This document shows positions 1 through 6,835 of a DNA stretch of 64,000 bases, piece by piece. The notes beneath the pieces are model-generated. The model saw only the letters and a list, made by a program, of their open reading frames with translations. It did no database searches and had not been told where the DNA came from. Position numbers and translations under genes: made by a program. This DNA comes from Ruminococcus sp. GTDB lineage: Bacteria; Bacillota; Clostridia; Oscillospirales; Ruminococcaceae. Location: contig JAFXSC010000008.1 of the NCBI GenBank assembly GCA_017525915.1, positions 1 to 64,000 on the forward strand, in the 5' to 3' direction. The first letter of the stretch is position 1; every line of letters begins with the position of its first letter.

Positions 1-429
1 CGAGACCTCGTGTCCCTGGCTCTGGAATGTGAGTGTCGGAACTGAACCGATGAATGCAACGTCAAGCTTGTCGGATTCGAGACCGTTTATCAGCTCAGAC
101 GCGCTGGAGAACTGTACCAGATCTACGTCAAGGCCTTCCTCATCGAAGTAGCCTTCCTCCTCTGCAACAAATGCGAGAAGGTGAGCGGTGGAGTTAAGAT
201 AGCCTATCGAGATGTCTGACTTTTCAGGTTCACCTAATGAAACCTTGGGGGTTTCTGTTGCCTTTTCAGAGGAGCTTTCAGCAGTTGTTGAACTGTCAGT
301 TGCAGCGGAAGTGCTTGCTGTTGTCGTTTCACTTTTCTTTGAAGAGCTTGAAGAACTGTTAAGTCCTGCACAGCCTGTGGAAAGCGAAAGAGCTGCGAGA
401 ACGGATACTATCTTGATCTTGTTATTCAT
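1..429 (-). CDS. Sulfonate-type ABC transporter substrate-binding lipoprotein (3' end outside window)
   Basis: The first 143 codons are present and the frame is open to base 1, so the C-terminal part lies outside. The N terminus is a short lipoprotein signal with lipobox LSTGC, then a Ser/Thr-rich linker of about 45 residues, then a periplasmic-binding-protein fold start (SDISIGYLNSTAHLLAFVAEEEGYF). The pattern 'GYFxxEGLDVDLVQF...ELINGLESDKLDVAFIG' is typical of the NMT1/SsuA/TauA-like family that binds sulfonates, nitrate or thiamine precursors. A ribosome site AAGGTG lies before ATG 429. An Rrf2 regulator diverges from it and the neighbours are sulfur genes, so a sulfonate or taurine substrate is inferred; the substrate cannot be read from this fragment. 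Confidence 0.8.
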   Translation of the reverse strand, partial: MNNKIKIVSVLAALSLSTGCAGLNSSSSSSKKSETTTASTSAATDSSTTAESSSEKATETPKVSLGEPEKSDISIGYLNSTAHLLAFVAEEEGYFDEEGLDVDLVQFSSASELINGLESDKLDVAFIGSVPTLTFQSQGHEVS

Positions 430-491
430 ATTAATTCACCTTATAATTACCTTTCGATTTTATATTTTATAATTTGTTATTAATTGGGAGC

Positions 492-551
492 TTATTTCTG
501 TCTGCAACATCGCATTCGCTCCGAATTATTAAAAGGTCTGTAGCTTTTCAT
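492..551 (-). CDS. Putative 19-residue cysteine leader peptide ahead of the sulfonate transporter
   Basis: ATG 551 has a strong ribosome site (AAGGAG at 560-565) at 8-base spacing. The peptide begins MKSYRPFNN and ends SERMRCCRQK, then TAA. It stops 62 bases before the substrate-binding protein and shares its promoter. Two adjacent Cys codons among basic residues near the C terminus are what a cysteine-sensing leader would look like. An in-frame ATG at 557 is too close to the ribosome site. No GC-rich terminator hairpin is visible between the leader and the lipoprotein gene, so if it regulates, translation coupling or Rho is as likely as classical attenuation. Function is inferred. Confidence 0.55.
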   Translation of the reverse strand: MKSYRPFNNSERMRCCRQK

Positions 552-578
552 ATTCATCACTCCTTGTTTTTTCTATGT

Positions 579-636
579 TCTAATCATACCATACCATTGC
601 TGATATGTCCAATACGTAAAACACATTATCAGCAAT
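579..636 (-). promoter_or_regulatory. Promoter and inverted repeat for leader peptide and sulfonate transporter
   Basis: On the minus strand TTGGAC and TATGAT are separated by 18 bases. The -35 lies inside a perfect 10-base inverted repeat, ATTGCTGATA (596-605) and TATCAGCAAT (627-636), with 21 bases between arms. This is a plausible operator for one of the Rrf2 regulators. Confidence 0.5.
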
Positions 637-679
637 AGCAAAAGTGTATAATCAAAATACTTGAAAAACGGATGGCGAT

Positions 680-708
680 TTGTTAAACTGGTATTATAAT
701 ACTATAAT
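680..708 (+). promoter_or_regulatory. Promoter of first Rrf2 gene
   Basis: TTGTTA (680-685), 17-base spacer, TATAAT (703-708), ending 16 bases before the gene start. Confidence 0.65.
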
Positions 709-724
709 AAGCAGGTGAAACAAA

Positions 725-1180
725 ATGAGGATATCTACCAAAGTTGAATGCGGTATCATTGCATTGCTTGATATTGCTTTAAACACAAACTATGAAAACA
801 CTGTAAAAGTAAATGCCATTTCAAAGAGGAATAATATTTCTGCAAAGTATCTTGAACAGATACTGCCTCTGCTGAAACAGTCCGAACTAATAATAAGTGT
901 AAAAGGTTCAAACGGGGGATACCGTTTGTCTCGCAGCCTTGGGGATATTACTCTTTACGAGATAGTAAATGCACTGGACAGGTCAATTCTCTCATCATCC
1001 GAGTTCAGCAAAGAGCTTGAGCAGAATGCAACTGAGGCAATAGAAAGGTGTCTGTGGAAACCGATGACGAGCTATCTTTGCAAATACGCACAAAGGGTGA
1101 CACTGAAAGATCTAACTGATATCTATTATGAGCGCAAAAAGTATAATGACGATATTTCATATATAAGCGCTTGTGTGTAG
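725..1180 (+). CDS. Rrf2-family regulator, CymR-like (paralog 1)
   Basis: This 151-residue Rrf2-family winged-helix repressor starts MRISTKVECGIIALLDIAL and carries the recognition-helix pattern NNISAKYLEQILPLLKQ, then the wing KGSNGGYRLSR. There is no closely spaced three-Cys cluster of the IscR/NsrR type, so it groups with cluster-free members such as CymR, the cysteine regulator of Firmicutes that acts with CysK. A second, clearly homologous copy starts at 3046. It is divergent from the sulfonate transporter. Ribosome site AGGTGA is modest. Control of sulfur uptake is inferred from position and family. Confidence 0.82.
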   Translation: MRISTKVECGIIALLDIALNTNYENTVKVNAISKRNNISAKYLEQILPLLKQSELIISVKGSNGGYRLSRSLGDITLYEIVNALDRSILSSSEFSKELEQNATEAIERCLWKPMTSYLCKYAQRVTLKDLTDIYYERKKYNDDISYISACV

Positions 1181-1234
1181 CTTGAAGAGCAGTATTATCT
1201 GTGGTACAGGGAAACACAAGAATATGTTATACAT

Positions 1235-1266
1235 AAAAAGCTTCTTCATAACTGAAGAAGCTTTTT
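1235..1266. terminator. Bidirectional terminator between converging genes
   Basis: A 13-base perfect inverted repeat (1235-1247 and 1254-1266) with loop ATAACT has an A-run on one side and a T-run on the other, so it can serve both the Rrf2 gene and the leftward gene at 1265, whose stop codon it overlaps. Confidence 0.8.
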
Positions 1267-1474
1267 ACAATTCTGAATAATAGCTGAGAAATTCCTCTAT
1301 GCAGGCTTTTTTTGACTGCGGTGCGGACTGCCATACAAGTTCCCCGTTTCGTTCAAGGCTAAGTACATAGCCGTCGCACTGGTCCCAGCCGTAGAGTAGG
1401 TAATCATTGCCGTTAAGTGAAAATGCAGTTTCATTTTCGTTGATAACTGCCAGTTTTATATCGTTTGCACTCAT
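1265..1474 (-). CDS. Small conserved-looking protein, function unknown (69 aa)
   Basis: A 69-residue soluble protein (MSANDIKLAVINENETAFSL...) with no membrane segment and no motif I recognise. Its ATG overlaps the stop of the upstream ACT-domain gene by 4 bases (ATGA), so the two are translationally coupled. The coupling and the bidirectional terminator at its 3' end support it as a real gene. The content (aromatic-rich, alternating strands such as NDYLLYGWDQCDGYVLSLERNG) suggests a small beta-rich fold. Confidence 0.6.
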   Translation of the reverse strand: MSANDIKLAVINENETAFSLNGNDYLLYGWDQCDGYVLSLERNGELVWQSAPQSKKACIEEFLSYYSEL

Positions 1475-1713
1475 ATATCCGTTATCCTCACCTGTCTGAC
1501 GTTTTTTATCTTTCTCAGTCTTCTTGAAAGAGTTTCGGTATCAAAATCCGTATTTATATCGACGTCCGCACTGAAATGGGATATGGCAGTGAAGCCGTCG
1601 GAAGATACATCTGCTGTATGGGTGATAATATTGCAGTTCACACGGCTCAGCAGTTTGGAAATATCGCCGACAAGCCCTATTCTGTCAATGGAAATAACTT
1701 CGATCTTTTTCAT
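1471..1713 (-). CDS. Stand-alone ACT-domain protein
   Basis: This 80-residue protein is one ACT domain: beta strand KKIEVISID, glycine turn RIGLVGDISKLLS, then 'CNIITHTADVSSDGFTAISHFSADV', the order seen in RelA/SpoT-type ACT domains that bind amino acids. ATG 1713 was chosen over an upstream in-frame start because GGAGGTG lies 6 bases before it. It has its own promoter and is followed, with a 4-base overlap, by the 69-residue gene. The ligand is unknown. Confidence 0.75.
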   Translation of the reverse strand: MKKIEVISIDRIGLVGDISKLLSRVNCNIITHTADVSSDGFTAISHFSADVDINTDFDTETLSRRLRKIKNVRQVRITDI

Positions 1714-1754
1714 TTTGCACCTCCGCAGATATACTGTATTATTATGTTTATAAT

Positions 1755-1783
1755 ATACCATGATAAGCATATTTTGTCAATAT
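1755..1783 (-). promoter_or_regulatory. Promoter of ACT-domain gene
   Basis: Minus-strand TTGACA, 17-base spacer, TATATT about 40 bases before ATG 1713. Confidence 0.6.
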
Positions 1784-1803
1784 GTTTTCTATGTATTTAA
1801 CTA

Positions 1804-1832
1804 TTGACATTTTTGATGATGCGATATATAAT
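1804..1832 (+). promoter_or_regulatory. Promoter of tcdA-like gene
   Basis: TTGACA (1804-1809), 17-base spacer, TATAAT (1827-1832). Confidence 0.75.
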
Positions 1833-1874
1833 CATACTATATGTATGGACCTAATATGAAAAGTGAGGTTAAAA

Positions 1875-2633
1875 ATGCTTAATCAGTTTTCAAGAACACA
1901 GCTCCTTATCGGTGCAGATGCTATACAAAAACTCTCGGAGTCGAGGGTTGCGGTATTTGGTATAGGCGGCGTGGGAGGTTATGTATGCGAGGCTCTTGTC
2001 AGGAGCGGCGTAGGTCATTTCGATCTTATCGACGATGACAAGGTATGCCTGACAAACCTTAACCGCCAGATACTTGCCACAAGAAAAACGGTGGGGAAGT
2101 ACAAAGCCGAAGTAATGGCTGAACGTATGCAGGAGATAAATCCCGAAGCGGATATACGTATACACAAATGCTTTTTTCTGCCCGAAAACGCCAATGATTT
2201 TCCATTTGATGAATACGATTATGTTATTGACGCAGTTGATACGGTCACAGCCAAGCTGGAACTCATAATGCGCTGCAAGGAAAAGAATGTACCAGTGATA
2301 AGCGCAATGGGCGCTGGCAACAAGCTGGACGCGGGACGTATGAAAATAGCCGATATCTATGAAACTTCTGTCTGTCCTCTTGCCCGTGTCATGCGGCACG
2401 AGCTTAGGAAACGCGGCGTTAAGAAGCTGAAGGTGGTTTACTCCGACGAGCAGCCTATCCGTCCTCTTGAGGATATGTCCATAAGCTGCCGGAGCCACTG
2501 TATATGTCCTCCGGGAGCACAGCACAAATGCACGGAGCGCCGTGATATTCCCGGAAGTACCGCTTTTGTGCCTGCTGTGGCAGGTCTGCTTATCGCAGGT
2601 GAGGTGGTCAGAGACCTTATCAGGAACAGCTAA
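1875..2633 (+). CDS. tcdA: tRNA threonylcarbamoyladenosine dehydratase (TcdA/CsdL)
   Basis: This 252-residue ThiF/E1-like enzyme uses ATP to cyclise t6A at position 37 of ANN-decoding tRNAs to ct6A. The Rossmann motif VAVFGIGGVGGYVCEALVRSG and the block DDDKVCLTNLNRQILA (ATP and Arg/Asn residues of the E1 fold) are clear; the 'GAGNKLDAGRMKIADIYETSVCPLARVMR' stretch is characteristic of TcdA rather than MoeB or ThiF, and the C-terminal part lacks the rhodanese domain seen in the fusion at 11689. ATG 1875 was chosen since the earlier GTG (1863) lies inside the GAGG ribosome site. Confidence 0.88.
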   Translation: MLNQFSRTQLLIGADAIQKLSESRVAVFGIGGVGGYVCEALVRSGVGHFDLIDDDKVCLTNLNRQILATRKTVGKYKAEVMAERMQEINPEADIRIHKCFFLPENANDFPFDEYDYVIDAVDTVTAKLELIMRCKEKNVPVISAMGAGNKLDAGRMKIADIYETSVCPLARVMRHELRKRGVKKLKVVYSDEQPIRPLEDMSISCRSHCICPPGAQHKCTERRDIPGSTAFVPAVAGLLIAGEVVRDLIRNS

Positions 2634-2686
2634 TGATGTATCCTCAGCTATAATCAGCTCCTATTGCCTGCAATGGCTTTTTCGGA

Positions 2687-2921
2687 TTGGACAAATCTTA
2701 AATTACGGGTTATAATATAACCATACCAAGAGAAAGGAGCTGTACGAATGGTAACAGGAAAGGACTCCATACAGCACATTTCTCGCTCGGTACTCATTTG
2801 TACAGAGCGAATGTGGAAAGCAGGACGATGTTGATGATCTGTAATATCAGATCGACCTCCTAAATATGTATGCCATTTAAAGATACGTCCGGACTTTCAT
2901 CAGGCCCGGACGTTATTCTTT
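2687..2921 (+). ncRNA. Candidate structured RNA with its own promoter and terminator-like hairpin
   Basis: The 412 bases between tcdA and the second Rrf2 gene hold a promoter-like pair (TTGGAC, 18-base spacer, TATAAT at 2711-2716), then helices: AGGAG (2735-2739) with CTCCT (2857-2861) enclosing three hairpins. The first pairs CTGT+ATGG with CCAT+ACAG (2740-2774). The second is long, CACATT/AATGTG, CGCTC/GAGCG and GTAC/GTAC (2775-2815). The third is GATCTG/CAGATC (2836-2853). A fourth, ACGTCCGG/CCGGACGT (2885-2913), is followed by a T-rich run. It could be a small RNA or a cis-acting leader. A 28-codon ORF with a good ribosome site overlaps it (2748-2834). No known family was recognised. Confidence 0.45.
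2748..2834 (+). CDS. Possible 28-residue peptide inside the structured RNA
   Basis: ATG 2748 follows AAAGGAG by 8 bases. The peptide starts MVTGKDSIQH and ends ICTERMWKAGRC before TGA. Like the leader peptide at 492-551, it carries 'ERM' close to a C-terminal Arg-Cys, which may be chance. The same bases form strong hairpins, so RNA structure may be the selected feature instead. Confidence 0.3.
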   Translation: MVTGKDSIQHISRSVLICTERMWKAGRC

Positions 2922-2974
2922 ATCGGCTGCAATTATAAATAGCTGTATATAGGCAAATTCTATAACTGAAACAC

Positions 2975-3024
2975 TTGAAAAAGCTCTGCTGATATGTTAT
3001 ACTTAGTATATAGATAGGAATTAT
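2975..3024 (+). promoter_or_regulatory. Promoter and candidate Rrf2 operator of second Rrf2 gene
   Basis: TTGAAA (2975-2980), 17 bases, TATACT (2998-3003). Eight bases downstream lies AGATAGGAATTAT (3012-3024), a 13-base string repeated exactly at almost the same place in the cysK promoter, so it would overlap the transcript start in both. This fits an autoregulated repressor that also controls cysK. Confidence 0.6.
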
Positions 3025-3045
3025 ACAATAAGGAGGCGCCTATTA

Positions 3046-3501
3046 ATGAGAGTGTCATCAAAAGTTGAATGCGGAATTATCGCACTGGTCGATATAGCGG
3101 TCAATTCCAGGAGCGAGAACGTTGAGAGCATCGTCAAGGTGAATGCAATTTCGCAGCGCAATAATATCTCTGCAAAGTATCTGGAACAGATAATACCGCT
3201 GCTCAAACAGGCAGGCCTGCTGCGGAGCGTTAAGGGTTCCGGCGGCGGATATACGCTCTCGCGGGAGCCGTCGAGTATAACTCTCAGTGAGATCGTCAAC
3301 GCCCTTGACAGCAGTATCCTTGCACCATCTGAATTCAACGATCAGCTTGATCCCAGAGCGACAGAAACTATCGCTGAGTGCTTATGGGAGCCTGTCAATG
3401 ACTATATCCAGAAGTTTTCCAGAAACCTCACGCTGAAAGATCTTGCCGATAAATTAACCGAGAAAAAGAACGAGCAGCGCGAACTGATGTATTATATATG
3501 A
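3046..3501 (+). CDS. Rrf2-family regulator, CymR-like (paralog 2)
   Basis: This 151-residue protein is similar along its whole length to the regulator at 725: MRVSSKVECGIIALVDIAV, NNISAKYLEQIIPLLKQ, KGSGGGYTLSR and LSEIVNALDSSIL align without large gaps. It lacks an Fe-S Cys cluster, again CymR-like. AAGGAGG gives a strong ribosome site. It converges with cysK, whose product is the partner that senses O-acetylserine for CymR in Bacillus; whether that holds here is inference. The promoter shares a 13-base motif with cysK. Confidence 0.83.
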   Translation: MRVSSKVECGIIALVDIAVNSRSENVESIVKVNAISQRNNISAKYLEQIIPLLKQAGLLRSVKGSGGGYTLSREPSSITLSEIVNALDSSILAPSEFNDQLDPRATETIAECLWEPVNDYIQKFSRNLTLKDLADKLTEKKNEQRELMYYI

Positions 3502-3507
3502 TCCGGT

Positions 3508-3541
3508 CCCGGAGGAGCAAATCAGCTCCTCCGGGATTTTT
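3508..3541 (+). terminator. Rho-independent terminator of second Rrf2 gene
   Basis: CCCGGAGGAGC (3508-3518), 6-base loop, GCTCCTCCGGG (3525-3535), then ATTTTT. Confidence 0.9.
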
Positions 3542-3550
3542 GACTGCAGA

Positions 3551-3586
3551 CAAAAATAAACAGCTCAGAATTTACTCTGAGCTGTT
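3551..3586 (-). terminator. Rho-independent terminator of cysK
   Basis: An 11-base stem AACAGCTCAGA/TCTGAGCTGTT (3559-3586) is followed on the minus strand by TTATTTTTG. Confidence 0.88.
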
Positions 3587-3593
3587 GGTGTTA

Positions 3594-4526
3594 TCAGTCG
3601 CTGAAAAGGGGAGTTGAGTAGTATCTGTCGCCGCTGTCGGGGAGCAGTGCAACGATGGTCTTGCCCTTGTTCTCCGGTCTCTTTGCAAGCTCTAAAGCTG
3701 CGTAGTAAGCAGCGCCTGCGGAGATACCAACGAGTACGCCCTCTTGCTTTGCGATGAGCTTTGAGGTCTCGAATGCGTCCTCGTTTGCAACCGGGATCAC
3801 CTCGTCGTATACATCGGTATTGAGTGTCTTAGGAACGAAACCTGCACCGATACCCTGTATCTTGTGAGGACCTGCTGTACCCTTTGAAAGCACGGGAGAA
3901 TCCTTAGGCTCAACTGCAACTACCTTGACGTTGGGGTTCTGGGACTTCAGATATTCGCCTGTACCTGTTACTGTACCGCCTGTACCTACGCCAGCAACGA
4001 AGAAATCTACCTTTCCGTCGGTATCGTTCCATACCTCAGGACCTGTTGTAAGTCTGTGTATCTCAGGGTTTGCAGGGTTCTCGAACTGTTCGGGAACGAA
4101 GCTGTCAGGAGTTTCCTTTGCAAGCTCTTCAGCCTTTGCGATAGCGCCCTTCATACCCTTTGAGCCCTCTGTGAGAACGATCTCTGCGCCGTAAGCCTTG
4201 AGGATATTTCTTCTCTCAACGCTCATAGTTTCGGGCATCGTAAGGATTATCTTGTAGCCCTTTGCAGCAGCGATAGAAGCAAGACCGATACCGGTGTTTC
4301 CCGATGTAGGCTCGATGATAGTGGAACCAGCCTTGAGAAGTCCCTTCTTCTCAGCGTCCTCGATCATAGCAAGAGCGATCCTGTCCTTGACGCTTCCTGC
4401 GGGATTGAAGTATTCAAGCTTTGCAAGAACTGTTGCTTCAAGCTTCTGTGATCTTTCAATGTTTGTGAACTCCACGAGGGGAGTGTTTCCTATGAGACCT
4501 GTTGCACCTTTATAAATTTTTGACAT
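3594..4526 (-). CDS. cysK: Cysteine synthase A (O-acetylserine sulfhydrylase)
   Basis: This 310-residue PLP enzyme makes cysteine from O-acetylserine and sulfide, the usual length for CysK. The lysine that binds PLP is in NPAGSVKDR, the substrate loop is [11 protein letters not shown], the phosphate-binding loop is [13 protein letters not shown], and the C-terminal Ser of PLP N1 contact is in [12 protein letters not shown] 4526 has AAGGAGG at good spacing. It has its own promoter with the same 13-base motif as the nearby Rrf2 gene, so joint control is likely. O-acetylserine would come from the cysE gene at 13332. Confidence 0.95.
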   Translation of the reverse strand: MSKIYKGATGLIGNTPLVEFTNIERSQKLEATVLAKLEYFNPAGSVKDRIALAMIEDAEKKGLLKAGSTIIEPTSGNTGIGLASIAAAKGYKIILTMPETMSVERRNILKAYGAEIVLTEGSKGMKGAIAKAEELAKETPDSFVPEQFENPANPEIHRLTTGPEVWNDTDGKVDFFVAGVGTGGTVTGTGEYLKSQNPNVKVVAVEPKDSPVLSKGTAGPHKIQGIGAGFVPKTLNTDVYDEVIPVANEDAFETSKLIAKQEGVLVGISAGAAYYAALELAKRPENKGKTIVALLPDSGDRYYSTPLFSD

Positions 4527-4554
4527 ATAATTTCCTCCTTCTGATAGTAACTTG

Positions 4555-4605
4555 ATAATTCCTATCTGTTAAGTATATTATACACCCTGTTTGTCAAAAT
4601 TGCAA
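4555..4605 (-). promoter_or_regulatory. cysK promoter with candidate Rrf2 operator
   Basis: Minus-strand TTGCAA (4600-4605), 17 bases, TATAAT (4577-4582). AGATAGGAATTAT reads at 4567-4555, 9 bases past the -10, identical to 3012-3024. Confidence 0.65.
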
Positions 4606-4663
4606 TACCCTTTTTAATCATTTTTCTTTATTCTGAGTTATAGCCTGAAACTATAGGTCTGAC

Positions 4664-4696
4664 ACATAAAATGCACAGACTTTTCTGCCTGTGCAT
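4664..4696 (-). terminator. Terminator after trxB
   Basis: ATGCACAG/CTGTGCAT stem (4671-4678, 4689-4696), followed on the minus strand by TTTATG. The T-run is short. Confidence 0.65.
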
Positions 4697-4702
4697 AAAT
4701 GC

Positions 4703-5608
4703 TTATTTATTGATACAGCCAAGTGCTGATACTACGGCATTTGCACCGTCTGCTGCTGCGGTTATGACCTGACGGACTGCCTTTGTACGCACATCTCCTG
4801 CCGCGAACAGTCCCTCTGCCGAGGTGACACAGCTTTCATCTGCAATGACATATCCTCGCTCGTCAAGGCCGGCTATACCGCTGAGAACAGCAGTATTCGG
4901 CAGCGAACCAACCGCCGCGAACACACCGTTTGTATCAAGAGTTTTCTCTGTGCCGTTCTGAGTATATTTTACACCTGTGACCGAATCCTCGCCGATTATT
5001 TCAAGGGGTACGGCTTCAAGAACGAACTCGATATTTGAAGTTCCCTCCGCCTTTTTTACAAGTGAAGCACTGGCTCTGAACTCACTTCGGCGGTGAATGA
5101 CATACACCTTAGCAGTCGTCTTTGAAAGGTACAGCGCATCGCTGAGCGCAGTATCTCCGCCGCCGATCACAGCAACCGTCCTTCCCTCGAAAAATGCTCC
5201 GTCGCACAGCGCACAGTAGGACACGCCCCTTCCGGCGAACTCCTCCTCGCCCGGTATCGCAAGCTTTTTCGGTGAAGCTCCAAGGGCATATATTACTGTC
5301 CTTGCCCCGAAGGAATTGCCGTCGGACAGCAGTATTTTCCAGCCGCTGTCTGTACGGGAAAGCTCTGTGACTTCGCCCTCGATGAACTCAGTACCCAGTG
5401 CCTCTGCGTGTTCACGGAACTTTTCACCGAGAGAATAGCCGTCAATGCCGCAGTATCCGAGGTAGTTGTCAACCTGTTCGGTATAGGCTATCTGACCGGT
5501 GCCCATATACTCCTTTTCGATGACCGCAAAGCTCAGTCCCGCACGGCTTGCGTAAACAGCGGCAGACAGCCCTGCAGGACCGCTGCCTAGAATCATAACG
5601 TCATACAT
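4703..5608 (-). CDS. trxB: Thioredoxin reductase, last gene of the sulfur operon
   Basis: This 301-residue flavoprotein moves electrons from NADPH through FAD to thioredoxin. The FAD loop GSGPAGLSAAVYASRAG is at the N terminus, the redox pair is CALCDG, the NADPH loop is GGGDTALSDA, and the C-terminal FAD motif FAAGDV is present. It starts 4 bases after the JAMM peptidase gene ends, so it belongs to the metY-to-trxB operon, together with its thioredoxin at 7042. Both probably keep the sulfur carriers and persulfides of this operon reduced. Confidence 0.92.
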   Translation of the reverse strand: MYDVMILGSGPAGLSAAVYASRAGLSFAVIEKEYMGTGQIAYTEQVDNYLGYCGIDGYSLGEKFREHAEALGTEFIEGEVTELSRTDSGWKILLSDGNSFGARTVIYALGASPKKLAIPGEEEFAGRGVSYCALCDGAFFEGRTVAVIGGGDTALSDALYLSKTTAKVYVIHRRSEFRASASLVKKAEGTSNIEFVLEAVPLEIIGEDSVTGVKYTQNGTEKTLDTNGVFAAVGSLPNTAVLSGIAGLDERGYVIADESCVTSAEGLFAAGDVRTKAVRQVITAAADGANAVVSALGCINK

Positions 5609-5612
5609 ATCA

Positions 5613-6026
5613 TCAGTCCTGCACTATGACAAGCTCTTCCTTCTCAGCCTTGTCTCCCTCGATGTGGAAGGAATTGAGAACAGGCTCATCGTCCATAAGT
5701 GAGAGTATGAGGTAACTTGCACTGCTGTCGTAGGCAAGTCTCTTGTCCTCGTCTGACGGACGAGACGGCGAAACGGGGTGGGAGTGCCAGTTGCCGAGGG
5801 GAACAAGTCCGTTCGCCCTCATATCCTTTACCGCAAAGAGCTGTTCCTTCGGATCAAGGGTGAAATGCTCCTCTGCGTGGTCAGTATTCGTGAGGATATA
5901 GACCTTTTTCACTATCTTGTCATCGCCGGAAAGCTCTCCTGCGATAAGTCCGCAGGCTTCCACTGGTGCTTCGTTTTTTGCGTGTGCAACTATCTTATCA
6001 TAGTCGCTTTTGCTGAGTTTAATCAT
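5613..6026 (-). CDS. JAMM/MPN+ metalloprotease acting on a sulfur carrier (HcyD/Mec-like)
   Basis: This 137-residue protein has the zinc JAMM signature: Glu in VEACGLIAGE, then His-Ser-His-Pro with downstream Ser and Asp in NWHSHPVSPSRPSDEDKRLA. Prokaryotic members linked to ThiS-like carriers trim their C termini (QbsD, HcyD) or release cysteine from the carrier (Mec of Mycobacterium). Its ATG overlaps the E1-like gene by 4 bases, and the carrier gene lies just upstream. The carrier ends GGG-Gln, which needs trimming to expose Gly-Gly, so an HcyD-type role is inferred. Confidence 0.85.
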   Translation of the reverse strand: MIKLSKSDYDKIVAHAKNEAPVEACGLIAGELSGDDKIVKKVYILTNTDHAEEHFTLDPKEQLFAVKDMRANGLVPLGNWHSHPVSPSRPSDEDKRLAYDSSASYLILSLMDDEPVLNSFHIEGDKAEKEELVIVQD

Positions 6027-6835
6027 AGACCAACACCGTCACATTCTGCCTGTTCGTAGTCGATGAGCTCAGTGATCGTAGGATTATCGCCGCATACAGC
6101 GCAGTTATGCGTATCGCTCGGCAGCTTTACTTTGCGGAACTGCATTTTCAGAGCATCGTATGTGAGCAGCCAGCCTGTGAGAAGATCGCCCACACCGAGA
6201 ATATACTTGACAGCCTCCATAGCCTGAAGGCTTCCGATAACACCGCCCATTGCGCCGATAACTCCTGCCTGCTTGCAGGTGGGTACAGCGTCCTTCGGGG
6301 GCGGTTCCTTGAATACGCAGCGGTAGCACGGTCCCTGACCCGGAACGTAGGTCATGAGCTGTCCCTGGAAGCGGATTATACCGGCGTGTGAAAACGGCTT
6401 CTTAGCCATTACGCAGGCGTCATTTATCAGGAACTTTGCAGGGAAATTGTCGGTGCCGTCGATAATGAAGTCGTAGTCCTTGATGATGTCGAGAATGTTC
6501 TCGCTGGTGATGAACTCATGGTAGGTTATTACCTTGACATCGGGGTTCATCGCCTCCATTGTCTCCTTTGCGGACTCTACTTTCGGCTTGCCTACGTCCT
6601 TTGTCTGGTGGATTATCTGGCGCTGGAGGTTGGAAAGATCAACCTCGTCAGCATCTGCGATACCGATAGTGCCGATACCTGCCGCTGCAAGATACATTGC
6701 AGCAGGTGCGCCGAGACCGCCTGCACCGATAATGAGGACCTTTGCGTTAAGGAGCTTTTTCTGTCCCTTTGCGCCGACCTCTTTGAGTATGATGTGGCGT
6801 GAGTAGCGCTCTATCTGTTCATTTGTGAATGCCAT
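6023..6835 (-). CDS. ThiF/MoeB-family E1-like adenylyltransferase (HcyF-like)
   Basis: This 270-residue enzyme would adenylate the C terminus of a ThiS-like carrier before sulfur transfer. It shows the nucleotide loop VLIIGAGGLGAPAAMYLAAAG, DADEVDLSNLQRQIIH, and zinc pairs CYRC and CAVC. There is no rhodanese domain, unlike the fusion at 11689. Its ATG overlaps the carrier gene stop by one base (TAATG) and its stop overlaps the JAMM gene. The set carrier-E1-JAMM-MetY matches the thiocarboxylate methionine pathway described in Wolinella. Confidence 0.87.
   Translation of the reverse strand: MAFTNEQIERYSRHIILKEVGAKGQKKLLNAKVLIIGAGGLGAPAAMYLAAAGIGTIGIADADEVDLSNLQRQIIHQTKDVGKPKVESAKETMEAMNPDVKVITYHEFITSENILDIIKDYDFIIDGTDNFPAKFLINDACVMAKKPFSHAGIIRFQGQLMTYVPGQGPCYRCVFKEPPPKDAVPTCKQAGVIGAMGGVIGSLQAMEAVKYILGVGDLLTGWLLTYDALKMQFRKVKLPSDTHNCAVCGDNPTITELIDYEQAECDGVGL

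Noticed and set aside
212-472. Rightward 86-codon open frame at the left edge
   Set aside because: It is antisense to the substrate-binding lipoprotein, which has a signal peptide, ribosome site and family motifs.
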